Of a DNA stretch of 64,000 bases, positions 25,911 through 35,020 are shown in pieces. Every line of letters begins with the position of its first letter. Positions within the stretch are counted from its first letter, which is position 1. This DNA is from Cellulomonas xiejunii (GTDB lineage: Bacteria; Actinomycetota; Actinomycetes; Actinomycetales; Cellulomonadaceae): assembly GCF_024508315.1 (NCBI RefSeq), contig NZ_CP101987.1:1426001-1490000 (forward strand), written 5' to 3'. Below the pieces are notes generated by a model. The model saw nothing but the letters and a program-made list of their open reading frames with translations, did not search any database and was not told the origin of the DNA. A program made the translations under genes and the position numbers.

Positions 25911-26105
25911 TCACGCCGTGGGTGCCCACGCCGACGCCGCGGAAGAGCGACGGGCGCTCACCTGCCGTGCCGACGGATCCGGTGGCCGGCCGTGGGCGTC
26001 ACTCCGCGGTCTGGGGTCGGGCTCGCGCACCGGCTGCCGCGTCGACCGGCGGAGCAGGTCGACCTGGTCCCGGCGGTGGACCTCGTAGGTGCTGAGTGGA
26101 TGCAT
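25911..26105 (-). CDS. Small basic protein (64 aa), unknown
   Basis: 64 residues, very Arg-rich, starting MHPLSTYEVHRRDQVDLLRR. The ATG at 26105 has a near-perfect ribosome site, AGGAGG, 5 nt upstream on the minus strand; this is the main reason for calling it. The second half is low-complexity (Pro/Arg/Ser). No homology is recognised. It diverges from the DUF2079 gene across 185 bp. Confidence 0.5.
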   Translation of the reverse strand: MHPLSTYEVHRRDQVDLLRRSTRQPVREPDPRPRSDAHGRPPDPSARQVSARRSSAASAWAPTA

Positions 26106-26290
26106 GGTGTCCTCCTGCGGACATGACGGTGCGCACCCTCTCGCGGGGGTGTGCTCGTGGTGGATGGGTCCCTCCAGGGCACCAGAGGTGCTGCGGCCGT
26201 GTCACCACATTTCCGGCGCCGAGGTGGCCGTGGCAGGATTCCAGGCGTCCACCGGTGGGTCGCCCGCCGACACATCCCGCTGGAGGTGAC

Positions 26291-27802
26291 GTGACGTCGC
26301 GAGAGCCCGCGCCGCCGGTCGAGGAGGACGAGGACGTCGTCGTCGTCGCACCGGACGAGCAGACGACCCCGGACCCGGCCCCGACGAACGGCGACGGACC
26401 CCGGGTGTCCCGGCGCGAACGGGCTCGCGGGGTCGTGCGGACCTGGGCACTGCCTGCGGCCGTCGGGCTGCTGGTGGCGGCCGTCTACACGATCTACTCG
26501 CTGGCTCAGTGGCAGGCGTTCGTCGTCAAGTCGTGGGACCTGGGGATCTTCACGCAGCTGGCGTCACGCTACGCGGCCCTCGAAGCGCCGATCGTCCACA
26601 TCAAGGGCCCCGAGTACCACCTGCTCGGCGACCACTTCCACCCGCTGCTCGTGCTGCTGGGGCCGGTGTACGCGGTCTTCCCGCACGCGTTCACGCTGCT
26701 CGTCGTGCAGAACGTGCTGTTCGGGATCGCCGCCGCGGTGATCACCCGTGCGGCGATCCCGCTGCTGGGACGCGTCGTCGGCGTGCTCGTCGGCGTCGCG
26801 GCGGGCCTGAGCTGGGGTCTGCAGTACGCGGTCGAGGCGCAGTTCCACGAGATCGCGTTCGCGGTCCCGCTGCTCGCGATCGCCCTCGTGGGCGTGCTGC
26901 GCGAGCAGTGGCGCACGACGATCGTGGCGGGCGCGCTGCTCGCCCTGGTGAAGGAGGACCTCGGCCTGACGACGGCCGTGCTCGGTCTGGTCCTCGCGTG
27001 GCGCTCGCGCCGGCCCGCCATGCTGTGGCTCTCCGCGTGGGGTGTCGGGGCGTTCGTGCTCGCGACGCGCGTGGTGCTGCCGTCGCTGAACCCGGACGGG
27101 GAGTGGGTGTACGGGTCCAGGCTCGATCTGGCTGCGGCGCTGTCCGACCCCCTCGCGCTGTACGCACCCGCCAAGGGCTACACGCTGTGGCTGCTCGTGA
27201 TCGTCACCGGCGCGATCGCCCTGCGCTCGCCGTTCGTGCTCCTCGCCGCCCCCACGCTGGGGTGGCGGTTCCTGTCGGCCGAGCCGGGCTACTGGGAGCC
27301 CACGTGGCACTACAGCGCCGTGCTCCTGCCGATCGCGTACGTGGCGATGCTCGACGGCATCGACCGTGCGCGGCGCGGGCGGGTGCGCTGGCTGCGGCGG
27401 TACAGCCGGTACGCGCCCATCGTGGGGCTGACGGCGTCGCTGATGCTGATGTCGCAGCTGCCCCTGTGGCAGCTGACGAACCCGGGCCTGCACTTCGGTG
27501 CGCCTCGGGAGCAGGGCGCCCGTGCCGCCCTGGCGGTCATCCCGGACGGCGCCGTCGTGGAGTCGGACATCGGGCTGATGTCGTACCTCGTCGACCGGAC
27601 CGACGTGTACTACCTGGGCAACCAGAACCCGGTGCCGGAGTACCTGGTGATCGACCGGCAAGGCGGTGGGACGCCGCAGGAGTGGGGCGACGTCCTGCAG
27701 GTCGCGCAGATGCTGCACCCGGAGGCGGCGTTCGAGCTGGTGCACGCGCAGGACGGGTACGAGGTGGCGCGGGTCGTGGGCGCGTCCGCGCTCGATGACT
27801 GA
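26291..27802 (+). CDS. DUF2079 family polytopic membrane protein
   Basis: 503 residues. An acidic, disordered cytoplasmic N-terminus (about 1-50) is followed by around ten hydrophobic segments. The conserved front motif SWDLGIFTQL with HIKGPEYHLLGDHFHPLL and the later VVESDIGLMSYLVDR part are typical of DUF2079, a family related to membrane glycosyltransferases of the GT-C type. Substrate unknown. GTG at 26291 has GGAGG just upstream. The stop overlaps the next gene by 8 bp, so the two are coupled. Confidence 0.85.
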   Translation: MTSREPAPPVEEDEDVVVVAPDEQTTPDPAPTNGDGPRVSRRERARGVVRTWALPAAVGLLVAAVYTIYSLAQWQAFVVKSWDLGIFTQLASRYAALEAPIVHIKGPEYHLLGDHFHPLLVLLGPVYAVFPHAFTLLVVQNVLFGIAAAVITRAAIPLLGRVVGVLVGVAAGLSWGLQYAVEAQFHEIAFAVPLLAIALVGVLREQWRTTIVAGALLALVKEDLGLTTAVLGLVLAWRSRRPAMLWLSAWGVGAFVLATRVVLPSLNPDGEWVYGSRLDLAAALSDPLALYAPAKGYTLWLLVIVTGAIALRSPFVLLAAPTLGWRFLSAEPGYWEPTWHYSAVLLPIAYVAMLDGIDRARRGRVRWLRRYSRYAPIVGLTASLMLMSQLPLWQLTNPGLHFGAPREQGARAALAVIPDGAVVESDIGLMSYLVDRTDVYYLGNQNPVPEYLVIDRQGGGTPQEWGDVLQVAQMLHPEAAFELVHAQDGYEVARVVGASALDD

Positions 27803-28403
27803 CCTCGCCGCCGACCGACGGGTGCCGGTGGGCACCGTCGTCGCTGCGTGCGCTGCGTGGCTGGTCCTGTGGTGGTTGACCCCGGGCCTGCACGCGCGCG
27901 GTGCGGGGAGCCTGGTGACCGACGATGACGCTGCCTCCGTGCTGGTGGAGAGCGCCGTCGCCCTCGTCGTGCTCGCGGCGCTCGCCGTCGCGCACCGCGG
28001 CGTGACCCGCTCACTGCTGGCGCCGTCGCGGGCCTGCTGGGCCTACGTGCTGCCCGCCGCGCTGGCGGTCGCCCTGCCCTTCCACTACGGGCTGGCCCTG
28101 CCTGTCGGCGTGTACGTGGCCTGGATGGCCGTGTCGGTGCTGTGGCAGCAGTACCTGACCTTCGGCCTGCTGCAGCACCACGTCGGCCGGGTGCTCTCGA
28201 CGCCGTGGACGGTCGCTGTCGTGGCAGTCACCTTCTGGGCCGGCCACGCCTGGGTGCTGCCCGAGAGGTTCGGTCCTGACCAGCCGGTCGCGGCACTCGC
28301 GATCGCCGCGCTGGGTGCGGCGCTCGCGGTCGTCCGCGCGCGGCTCGGCACGCTGCACGTGCCGCTGGCGCTGCACCTGGCCTTCTACCTCGCGTTCGCG
28401 TGA
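27795..28403 (+). CDS. CPBP-like intramembrane protein with altered catalytic motif
   Basis: 202 residues with about six membrane segments. The C-terminal half follows the CPBP (Rce1-like) protease layout: WQQYLTFGLL occupies the place of the EExxxR motif, then FWAGH matches FxxxH, then HVPLALHLAFY matches the third histidine motif. The catalytic pair Glu-Glu is Gln-Gln here and the Arg is missing, so it is probably a non-proteolytic relative or a binding/partner protein. It overlaps the DUF2079 gene by 8 bp, pointing to joint function. Confidence 0.65.
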   Translation: MTDLAADRRVPVGTVVAACAAWLVLWWLTPGLHARGAGSLVTDDDAASVLVESAVALVVLAALAVAHRGVTRSLLAPSRACWAYVLPAALAVALPFHYGLALPVGVYVAWMAVSVLWQQYLTFGLLQHHVGRVLSTPWTVAVVAVTFWAGHAWVLPERFGPDQPVAALAIAALGAALAVVRARLGTLHVPLALHLAFYLAFA

Positions 28404-28437
28404 CGCGCCGCCGTGGGCGGGCGTCCTCGATGCGGCG

Positions 28438-29265
28438 TCAGGGCTCGGCTCGGTCCGTGCGCAGGGCCCGGGCGTCGGCGGGTCGCAGGAGCGGCGGGTG
28501 GAGCGTCCGGACGCCCTCTGTTCGGGCCTCGAACAGCGCAGCGGGCCGCCCGCGCCCCTGAGGCGGCCGCACCTCGTCGGTCGGCGCCGGGCGCACCAGC
28601 CCGGTGGTCTGCTGCACCCACCTGCGGAAGTTGGAGCGGTCGAGCCGCACGCCCCACACCGCCTCGTAGACGTGCTGGAGCTCACCGAGCGTGAACGTCG
28701 GCGGGCAGAACGCGGTGGCGAGCGAGGTGTACTCGATCTTGGCCGCGACCCGGTCGAACGCGTCGGCGAGGACGCGCGCGTGGTCGAACGCCAGCGCGGG
28801 CGCGTCGTCGACGTCGCTGTCGTGGTTGCCGCCCCGCAGCCCCGGCAGGTTGAGGTCGTCGACGTCCCACCAGCGGGCGTTGCGGGCGTCCGAGCCCGCC
28901 TGCGGGTCCGGGAGGTCCGGTGCGAAGGCGACGTGTGCGACCGAGACCACCCGCATCCGCGGGTCCCGGCCGGGCGTGCCGTACGTGCGCAGCTGCTCGA
29001 GGTGCCAGTCCGTGCGGGTCAGGCCCGTCTCCTCCGCGAGCTCGCGCCACGCGGCGTCGGCGATGTCCTCGTCGATGTCGACGAACCCGCCGGGCAGGGC
29101 CCACGCTCCCGCGTACGGGTCCGCCGAGCGCTCGATGAGCAGGACCTTGAGCGCGCCGTCGCGCACCGTGAAGATCGCCAGGTCCACGGTCACGGCGAAC
29201 GGCGGGTAGTCGCCGGGGTCGTAGCCCTCGGGCGCTGCGTGCCCGGCGGGGTCGGTGCCGCTCAC
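28438..29265 (-). CDS. nrtR: NrtR-type transcriptional regulator (NUDIX + winged helix)
   Basis: 275 residues. NUDIX domain (about 20-155) with a complete NUDIX box at about 60-82: GFVDIDEDIADAAWRELAEETG. Then a C-terminal winged-helix domain (about 170-250; FTLGELQHVYEAVWGVRLDRSNFRRW). This architecture defines NrtR, which represses NAD biosynthesis genes and is released by ADP-ribose or related ligands. The intact box means residual hydrolase activity is possible. Its GTG overlaps the pncA stop (GTGA), making the third gene of pncB-pncA-nrtR. A matching operator lies upstream of pncB. Confidence 0.88.
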   Translation of the reverse strand: MSGTDPAGHAAPEGYDPGDYPPFAVTVDLAIFTVRDGALKVLLIERSADPYAGAWALPGGFVDIDEDIADAAWRELAEETGLTRTDWHLEQLRTYGTPGRDPRMRVVSVAHVAFAPDLPDPQAGSDARNARWWDVDDLNLPGLRGGNHDSDVDDAPALAFDHARVLADAFDRVAAKIEYTSLATAFCPPTFTLGELQHVYEAVWGVRLDRSNFRRWVQQTTGLVRPAPTDEVRPPQGRGRPAALFEARTEGVRTLHPPLLRPADARALRTDRAEP

Positions 29266-29858
29266 CGCGACTCCTCGAGGCGGATCCTGCGGGCGGTCAG
29301 GTCGGTCAGCGCCTTGATCGCGGTCGGGGCCGACACCGCGGCCGTGAGGTCGGTCAGGACGGTGACGATGGTCGCGCCGCCGCGCCGCGCGTCCACGGCG
29401 GTCGCCGCGACGCAGAAGTCGGTGGCGATCCCGACGACGTCGACGCAGGCGATGTTCCGGGCGAGCAGGAGACCCGCGAGCTGACGGTCGTCGGGGGGGT
29501 CGACGATGCGCCCCTGGAACCCCGAGTAGTCCTGCCGCGACTCGCCCTTGACGACGTGGACGGTGCGCTCCGGCAGCACGAGGTCCGGGTGGTACTCGGC
29601 GCCGGGCGTGCCTGCCACGCAGTGCACGGGCCACGTGGTCACGTAGTCCGGGTCGCCGTCCGCGGCGAAGTGGCCGTCGTTCGTGTCCGGCAGGGGGGCG
29701 TGCCAGTCGCGCGTCGCGACGACCGTGTCGTACCGGTCGCCGCGCCGGCGCAGGTAGTCGGTGATGCGCGCCGCGACGTCGGCGCCGCCGGCGACCGCCA
29801 GCGCACCGCCCTCGCAGAAGTCGTTCTGCACGTCCACGACGATCAGTGCGCTCTTCAT
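29262..29858 (-). CDS. pncA: Nicotinamidase
   Basis: 198 residues. Hydrolyses nicotinamide to nicotinate, the substrate of the adjacent PncB; the family also activates pyrazinamide. Catalytic triad Asp-Lys-Cys: D9 in VVDVQNDF, K104 in VVKGES and C149 in IATDFCV. Metal-site Asp and His residues in TRDWHAP and GHF are present. Overlaps pncB upstream (ATGA) and nrtR downstream (GTGA), a tight three-gene operon. Confidence 0.95.
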   Translation of the reverse strand: MKSALIVVDVQNDFCEGGALAVAGGADVAARITDYLRRRGDRYDTVVATRDWHAPLPDTNDGHFAADGDPDYVTTWPVHCVAGTPGAEYHPDLVLPERTVHVVKGESRQDYSGFQGRIVDPPDDRQLAGLLLARNIACVDVVGIATDFCVAATAVDARRGGATIVTVLTDLTAAVSAPTAIKALTDLTARRIRLEESR

Positions 29859-31216
29859 GCTGTGGCTCCCATCAGGTTGCCGATGTCGGTCGGGTCAGCG
29901 GTCAGGCGGGGGGTGCCCGGCGCGAGGTCGAGGTCGGTGGCGGTCAGCTCGGCCTTCGCTGCGCGGTGGTGCGCGCGGATCTCGGCCAGGCCCGGGTCGT
30001 GCACGACGTGCCCGTCGCGGACCACGGCGGTCTGCAGCGCGCGTCCCGGTCCGGCTCCCGGTGCGCCCGGCAGGTGGCGCACCACGATCTCGCGGGTCGC
30101 GCCGCCCTGGTCGTCCAGTGCACGGTAGGCGATCTTGCGCCCGCCCATGCTGCCCTTGCCCGCGGCGGTCTTCTCGACGGGGCGCAGCGGCGCGTGCGGG
30201 CCGGGCGCGTCGGCGATCGCGACGAGCTTGTAGACCATGCCGGCGGTCGGGTGCCCCGACCCACCGACGAGCCGTGTGCCCGCGCCGTACGTGTCGACGG
30301 GTGCGTCGGCGAGGGCGGCGATCGCGTGCTCGTCCAGGTCGGAGGTGACGGCGATCCGGGTGGACGTCGCGCCGAGGGAGTCCAGCAGGGCGCGCGCCCG
30401 GCGCGCCTCGTCGGCCAGGTCGCCGGAGTCGATGCGGACGGCGCCCAGGTGGGTGCCGGCCGCGGCGACGGCGTTGCGGATCCCCTGGGCGGTGTCGTAG
30501 GTGTCCACGAGCAGGCTCGTGCCCGCGCCGAGGGTCGCGACCTGGGAGACGAACGCCGCGGGCTCGTCGACGTGCGCCAGGGTGAAGGCGTGCGCCGACG
30601 TGCCGCGGGTGGGGACCGCGTAGCGGAACCCGGCGTCCAGGTTGCTCGTGGCGTCGAAGCCGGCGATGTACGCGGCGCGTGCGGCGGCGACGGCGGCGTG
30701 CTCGTGGGTGCGGCGGCTGCCCATCTCCAGGAGGGTGCGGCCGCGGGCGGCGGTGACCATGCGCGCCGCGGCCGACGCGACGGCGCTGTCGTGGTTGAGG
30801 ATCGACAGGATCAGCGTCTCCAGGACGACGCACTGCGCGAACGTGCCCCTCACGGTCAGCACGGGGCTGTGCGGGAAGTACACCTCGCCCTCCCGGTAGG
30901 CGTCGATGCTGCCGGTGAACGCGTACGTCGCCAGGTGGTCGGCGGTGCGGTCGTCGACGACCCCTGTCGCGCGCAGCCAGGCGACCTGGTCGTCGTCGAA
31001 CCGGAGGTCCGCGAGCGCCTCGACGACGCGACCCAGACCGGCGACGACACCGTACCGGCGCCCCTCGGGCAGGCGGCGGGCGAACACCTCGAAGACCGCC
31101 CGGTGGTGGGCCGTGCCGTCGGCGAGGGCGGCGCGCAGCATCGTGAGCTCGTAGTGGTCGGTCAGCAGCGCGGTGCTGGGGACGTCCCGTCGAGTTCTTG
31201 TGGTCATGGTGACCAC
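29855..31216 (-). CDS. pncB: Nicotinate phosphoribosyltransferase (second copy)
   Basis: 453 residues, same family and motifs as the copy at 3499-4899: [46 protein letters not shown] and GTRLVGGSGHPT. Extensive identity through the middle shows they are paralogs. GTG at 31216 is chosen because GGAGG lies 7 nt before it; the ATG at 31207 is too far from that site. First gene of pncB-pncA-nrtR; the candidate NrtR operator is 35 nt upstream of the start. Confidence 0.95.
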   Translation of the reverse strand: MVTMTTRTRRDVPSTALLTDHYELTMLRAALADGTAHHRAVFEVFARRLPEGRRYGVVAGLGRVVEALADLRFDDDQVAWLRATGVVDDRTADHLATYAFTGSIDAYREGEVYFPHSPVLTVRGTFAQCVVLETLILSILNHDSAVASAAARMVTAARGRTLLEMGSRRTHEHAAVAAARAAYIAGFDATSNLDAGFRYAVPTRGTSAHAFTLAHVDEPAAFVSQVATLGAGTSLLVDTYDTAQGIRNAVAAAGTHLGAVRIDSGDLADEARRARALLDSLGATSTRIAVTSDLDEHAIAALADAPVDTYGAGTRLVGGSGHPTAGMVYKLVAIADAPGPHAPLRPVEKTAAGKGSMGGRKIAYRALDDQGGATREIVVRHLPGAPGAGPGRALQTAVVRDGHVVHDPGLAEIRAHHRAAKAELTATDLDLAPGTPRLTADPTDIGNLMGATA

Positions 31217-31250
31217 TGTTGCACCTCCGGGCGCACGGCGCCAGGGATGG

Positions 31251-31265
31251 TGGTCGAGTTGACCA
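31251..31265. promoter_or_regulatory. Candidate NrtR operator
   Basis: TGGTC-N5-GACCA (centre GAGTT) lies 35 nt upstream of the pncB-pncA-nrtR operon; its complement reads TGGTCAACTCGACCA, close to the GTCAA-type palindromes I recall for actinobacterial NrtR. A second, shorter GGTCA-N3-TGACC (31202-31212) overlaps the start codon region. Confidence 0.55.
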
Positions 31266-31381
31266 TAAAGAGTGATCGGTGTGAGCGGGCGTGCGCCGTG
31301 CCGTCGCGCGAAGGGCGCCGGGTCGGCGCGTGCTCCCAGCGGCGCCCCTCGCCCGCGGCGCGGAGCAGCGCTTCAGTGCGG

Positions 31382-31454
<73 letters not shown>

Positions 31455-31574
31455 CAGTGGTGACCAGCGTAGTGGGGGTCCCCGGCCGCCCTCCGGCGTG
31501 TCCGCGGGCCCTCCGGCGGCAGACCCGTGACGTGTCACCCGCGCGCCGCGTTTGGCCTGGTCAGATGTGGGACC

Positions 31575-31580
31575 GACAAT
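31575..31580 (+). promoter_or_regulatory. -10-like GACAAT before the first GTPase pair
   Basis: GACAAT lies 6 nt before the GTG at 31587; no ribosome site is present, consistent with a leaderless start. Confidence 0.35.
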
Positions 31581-31586
31581 GGGTCC

Positions 31587-33287
31587 GTGAGTGCGCAGCC
31601 TGGAACCGTGCCTGCGCAGACGTCAGTGCCTGCGCCGGGTGACTTCGGCGAGCCGTCGGATGCCCAGCAGATCCTGGCCCGGCCGCTCGCGCAGACGTCG
31701 CTGCTGGACGCGGTGCGCGACCTGCGCCGCGACGTCGAGGCCACGACGTTCCCCCTCGAGATCGAGGGCGTCGAGGAGGCGCGGGCGTCCCGCGGCCGCC
31801 TGGTCGACCAGCTCGACGAGCACCTCGTGCCGCGTCTGACCGAGCTGTCGGCACCCGCCGTCGTCGTGGTCGCCGGCTCGACGGGCGCGGGCAAGTCGAC
31901 CCTCGTGAACTCGCTCGTCGGACGTGAGGTGAGCGCCGCGGGCGTCCTGCGCCCGACGACGCGTGAGCCCGTGCTCGTCCACCACCCCCTCGACACCGAC
32001 CTGCTGTCGCACCACCCGGTGCTCGACGAGGTCCAGGCCGTCGCGGTCGACACCGTGCCGCGCGGCATCGCGATCCTCGACGCCCCCGACCTGGACTCCG
32101 TCCTCGACGCCAACCGGGACACCGCCCACCGGCTGCTCGAGGCGGCGGACCTGTGGCTCTTCGTCACGACCGCGTCCCGGTACGGCGACGCGCTGCCGTG
32201 GCAGGTGCTCCGGTCGGCCGTCGAGCGCAGCACGTCCGTCGCCATGGTGCTCAACCGCGTGCCGGTCGCCTCGATGCCGACCGTCCGCGGTGACCTGCTC
32301 GACCGGCTGCGCGCGCACGGGCTGGCGGGGTCGCCGCTCTTCGTCATCCCGGACGTCGGTCCGCACTCCGGCCCCCTGACGCCCGCCGTCGTCGCTCCCG
32401 TCCTGCGGTGGCTGACCATGCTCGCCGGGCCGGACCGTGCGCGCACGGTGGTCGCCCGCACGCTGCGTGGTGCGCTCAGCGCGCTGCGCCCGTGGGTCGA
32501 CGAGCTCGCGGAGGCCGTGCAGGACCAGGCGGACGCGGCAGAGCGCATCGGTCAGACGCTCGACGAGGCGACGGCGGCGCCCGGCGACGCGGCCGCGGAG
32601 ACGATCCGCGCCGGTGCGGTGGCCGACGGGGCGGTGCGGGCCCGCTGGGCGCAGCTGGTGGCCAAGGGTGCGCCGTTCGCCCGGCTCGTGGGCCGCTCGG
32701 GACGCGTCCGCGGCTCCGGCCGCACGGCACGTGCTCGCGGCGCCGCCGTCGCGCCGCTGGTGAGTGACCTCACCGAGTCGACGACCTCCGTGCTCACCGC
32801 CGTCGGGCACCGGGCGAACGCAGCGCTGCGAGCGGCCCTCACCGGCCCGTCGGCACCTCCCGGTGGCGCGTCGGTGCTCGAACGCTGGCCGGACGGTGAG
32901 GCGTCGCGCGCCGCGGCCGCCGAGCGTGCCGCGCGCGCCTGGACCGGTGAGGGCGCCCGCCTCGTACGGGTCGCGCTGGCAGGCAGCGCAGCGGACTCGC
33001 GCCGCCGCGCGCAGGTCGGCAAGGCCGTCGGTGAAGAGGCGCTGACCGCTCTGGCGCTCGCCGCCGCGGCCGGACTGGACGAGGCGGCCTCGGCGGTCCG
33101 CACGCTCCTGGGCTCCGCGGGTGACGACGTCGTGTCGGCGCTGCGGGAGGACCTGGTGCGCCGTGCGCGTGCGCAGGTGGACCTCGAGCGGACGATCGCG
33201 GACCGCACGCTCGACGACCCGGACCTCGCAGCCGACGCCTCGTCGCGCCTGCGGCTGCGCCTCGCCGTCCTCAAGGGGCTGACATGA
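31587..33287 (+). CDS. Dynamin-like GTPase A of pair 1
   Basis: 566 residues. G1 P-loop GSTGAGKSTLVNSLVG at about 98-113; a following LRPTTREPVLVHHP switch region; the G3 position reads LDAPDLDSV rather than DxxG; a conserved DLWLFVTTASRYGDALPW; the G4 position is LNRVP rather than NKxD. The rest is helical and Ala/Arg-rich with no clear membrane segment. Its paralog is at 37579. Coupled by ATGA overlap to a membrane-bound GTPase. Likely a bacterial dynamin/septation- or ribosome-type GTPase pair; exact role unknown. Confidence 0.82.
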   Translation: MSAQPGTVPAQTSVPAPGDFGEPSDAQQILARPLAQTSLLDAVRDLRRDVEATTFPLEIEGVEEARASRGRLVDQLDEHLVPRLTELSAPAVVVVAGSTGAGKSTLVNSLVGREVSAAGVLRPTTREPVLVHHPLDTDLLSHHPVLDEVQAVAVDTVPRGIAILDAPDLDSVLDANRDTAHRLLEAADLWLFVTTASRYGDALPWQVLRSAVERSTSVAMVLNRVPVASMPTVRGDLLDRLRAHGLAGSPLFVIPDVGPHSGPLTPAVVAPVLRWLTMLAGPDRARTVVARTLRGALSALRPWVDELAEAVQDQADAAERIGQTLDEATAAPGDAAAETIRAGAVADGAVRARWAQLVAKGAPFARLVGRSGRVRGSGRTARARGAAVAPLVSDLTESTTSVLTAVGHRANAALRAALTGPSAPPGGASVLERWPDGEASRAAAAERAARAWTGEGARLVRVALAGSAADSRRRAQVGKAVGEEALTALALAAAAGLDEAASAVRTLLGSAGDDVVSALREDLVRRARAQVDLERTIADRTLDDPDLAADASSRLRLRLAVLKGLT

Positions 33288-34858
33288 GCGACGACCCGTC
33301 GAGCACCACGACGATCCCCGTCGCCGCCGGCGACGAGGGCCCCACGCGCGACGTCGGTGTCGAGCCCAGCGCCTCGACCGGTGGGGCCGTTCGCGGCGCG
33401 ACCACGGCCGCGCTCGACGAGCGGGTCGACGCGCTCGACGGTGCGCTCGCAGTCGGCGGGACGCGGTTCGACCCCGCCGTGATGGTCCGCGTCGCCGCGA
33501 CGATCGACCGCGTCCGGGAGCGTCTCGCGCTGGGCGTGGACCACACCGTCGTCGCGCTCGCCGGGGGCACGGGGTCCGGCAAGTCGAGCCTCTTCAACGC
33601 GGTCAGCGGACTGAAGTTCGCCGACGTGGGCGTGCGCCGGCCGACCACCTCGCGCGTCACCGCGTGCGTGTGGGGCTCCGACGGCGGGCCGCTGCTGGAC
33701 TGGATCGGCGTCGAGCCGGAGGACCGCATCGAGCGTGAGAGCCTGCTCGACGGGGACAGCGAGGCCGGCCTGCGCGGCCTGGTTTTGCTCGACCTGCCCG
33801 ACCACGACTCGATCGCCCCCGAGCACCGCGAGGTCGTCGACCGGGTCCTGCCGCAGGTCGACCTGCTCATCTGGGTCGTCGACCCGCAGAAGTACGCCGA
33901 CAACGCCCTGCACGCCGGCTACCTGCGCGGCATGACGGGTCGCGACGCGTCGATGCTGCTCGTCCTCAACCAGGTCGACACCGTGCCGCCCGCCGTGCGC
34001 GGCGACCTCGTCCAGGACGTCCGGCGGCTGCTCGTCGAGGACGGGCTGCCGGACGTGGAGGTCCACGAGGTGTCGACCGTGACGGGAGAGGGTGTGGCCG
34101 GGTTGCGCGAAGCGCTCGCCGACGCCGTCGACCGCCGGTCGGTCGCCGCCGTGCACGCGGACGCGGAGATCGCCGACGCCGCGCGCCTCGTCCAGTCGCA
34201 GACGGCGGCGCGCGAACCCGCGCCGAGCGCGCTGGCGATCGGCGTGGTCGTGGACCGGCTGTCCGCAGCGGCGGGACTGACCGCCGTCGGTGACGCGGTC
34301 GCGGCCGCCGTGCGCGGTGGCGCGGGCACACCTCCGCGGCTCGGCGAGGTGCACGCCGACGGTGTCGGGCTCGCGCGGGCGTCGTGGCTCTCGAGCGTCA
34401 CGCAGGGGCTGCCGCAGCCCTGGGCGGCCGACCTGCGCTCGCGCGTCGCGACGACGGCCGAGCTGCGGCTGGCGGTGACCGACGCGCTCGCGCACGTCCC
34501 GCTCGCCGCCCGTCGCTCCCGTGCCGCGGTCGTGCTGCTCCTGCTCGCGGCGGTGGCCGGGGTCGCGGGGCTCGTCGGTGCGGGGCTCCTGCTGGCGGAC
34601 GGCCTCGGTGCCGCGGTTCCGTGGCTGCCGGCGACGTCGGTGGTCGCAGGGCTCCTCGGGCTCGCCGTGCTCCTGCTCGCGGCGTCGACGGTCGTGCGGC
34701 GCCGTGCAGCCCGTGCGCGTGGTGCACGTGTCGTCGCCGACGGCCGGGCGGCGATCGAGTCGGCGGCGCGCGGCCGCCTCCTGGCACCGACCCAGGACGT
34801 GCTGGCCGAGCACCGGCACGCCCGCGAGCTCGCGGCGCGGGCGCTCGGCGACAGCTGA
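33284..34858 (+). CDS. Membrane-anchored GTPase B of pair 1 (YfjP-like)
   Basis: 524 residues. G1 GGTGSGKSSLFNAV, RRPTTSRV switch, G3-like LLDLPDHDS, WVVDPQKYADN, and G4 LNQVD. Two C-terminal membrane helices (AAVVLLLLAAVAGVAGLVGAG, then VVAGLLGLAVLLLAAS) form a hairpin near the end, followed by a basic cytoplasmic tail. About 70 residues at the N-terminus are disordered. It starts within the stop of GTPase A. Its paralog is at 39552. The pair probably acts as a heteromer at the membrane. Confidence 0.82.
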   Translation: MSDDPSSTTTIPVAAGDEGPTRDVGVEPSASTGGAVRGATTAALDERVDALDGALAVGGTRFDPAVMVRVAATIDRVRERLALGVDHTVVALAGGTGSGKSSLFNAVSGLKFADVGVRRPTTSRVTACVWGSDGGPLLDWIGVEPEDRIERESLLDGDSEAGLRGLVLLDLPDHDSIAPEHREVVDRVLPQVDLLIWVVDPQKYADNALHAGYLRGMTGRDASMLLVLNQVDTVPPAVRGDLVQDVRRLLVEDGLPDVEVHEVSTVTGEGVAGLREALADAVDRRSVAAVHADAEIADAARLVQSQTAAREPAPSALAIGVVVDRLSAAAGLTAVGDAVAAAVRGGAGTPPRLGEVHADGVGLARASWLSSVTQGLPQPWAADLRSRVATTAELRLAVTDALAHVPLAARRSRAAVVLLLLAAVAGVAGLVGAGLLLADGLGAAVPWLPATSVVAGLLGLAVLLLAASTVVRRRAARARGARVVADGRAAIESAARGRLLAPTQDVLAEHRHARELAARALGDS

Positions 34859-35020
34859 GGCCCGCCGCGGACCGCTGCTGGCGCGAGCCGACCACAGCCC
34901 CGGCGCTCAGCGACCTCGTCCACCGATGTGTCCTCCGGCACCCTGCGCCGACCGCTCCGCGGTCGACGATGGCGGCTCGACGCCCCGCGCACGTGGGGCC
35001 ACAGCAGACAGGGGACCACG

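Noticed and set aside
25525..25929. 134-residue minus-strand ORF overlapping the 101-aa membrane protein
   Set aside because: Arg/Gly/Pro-rich without motifs or ribosome site; the overlapping frame has two clear membrane helices.
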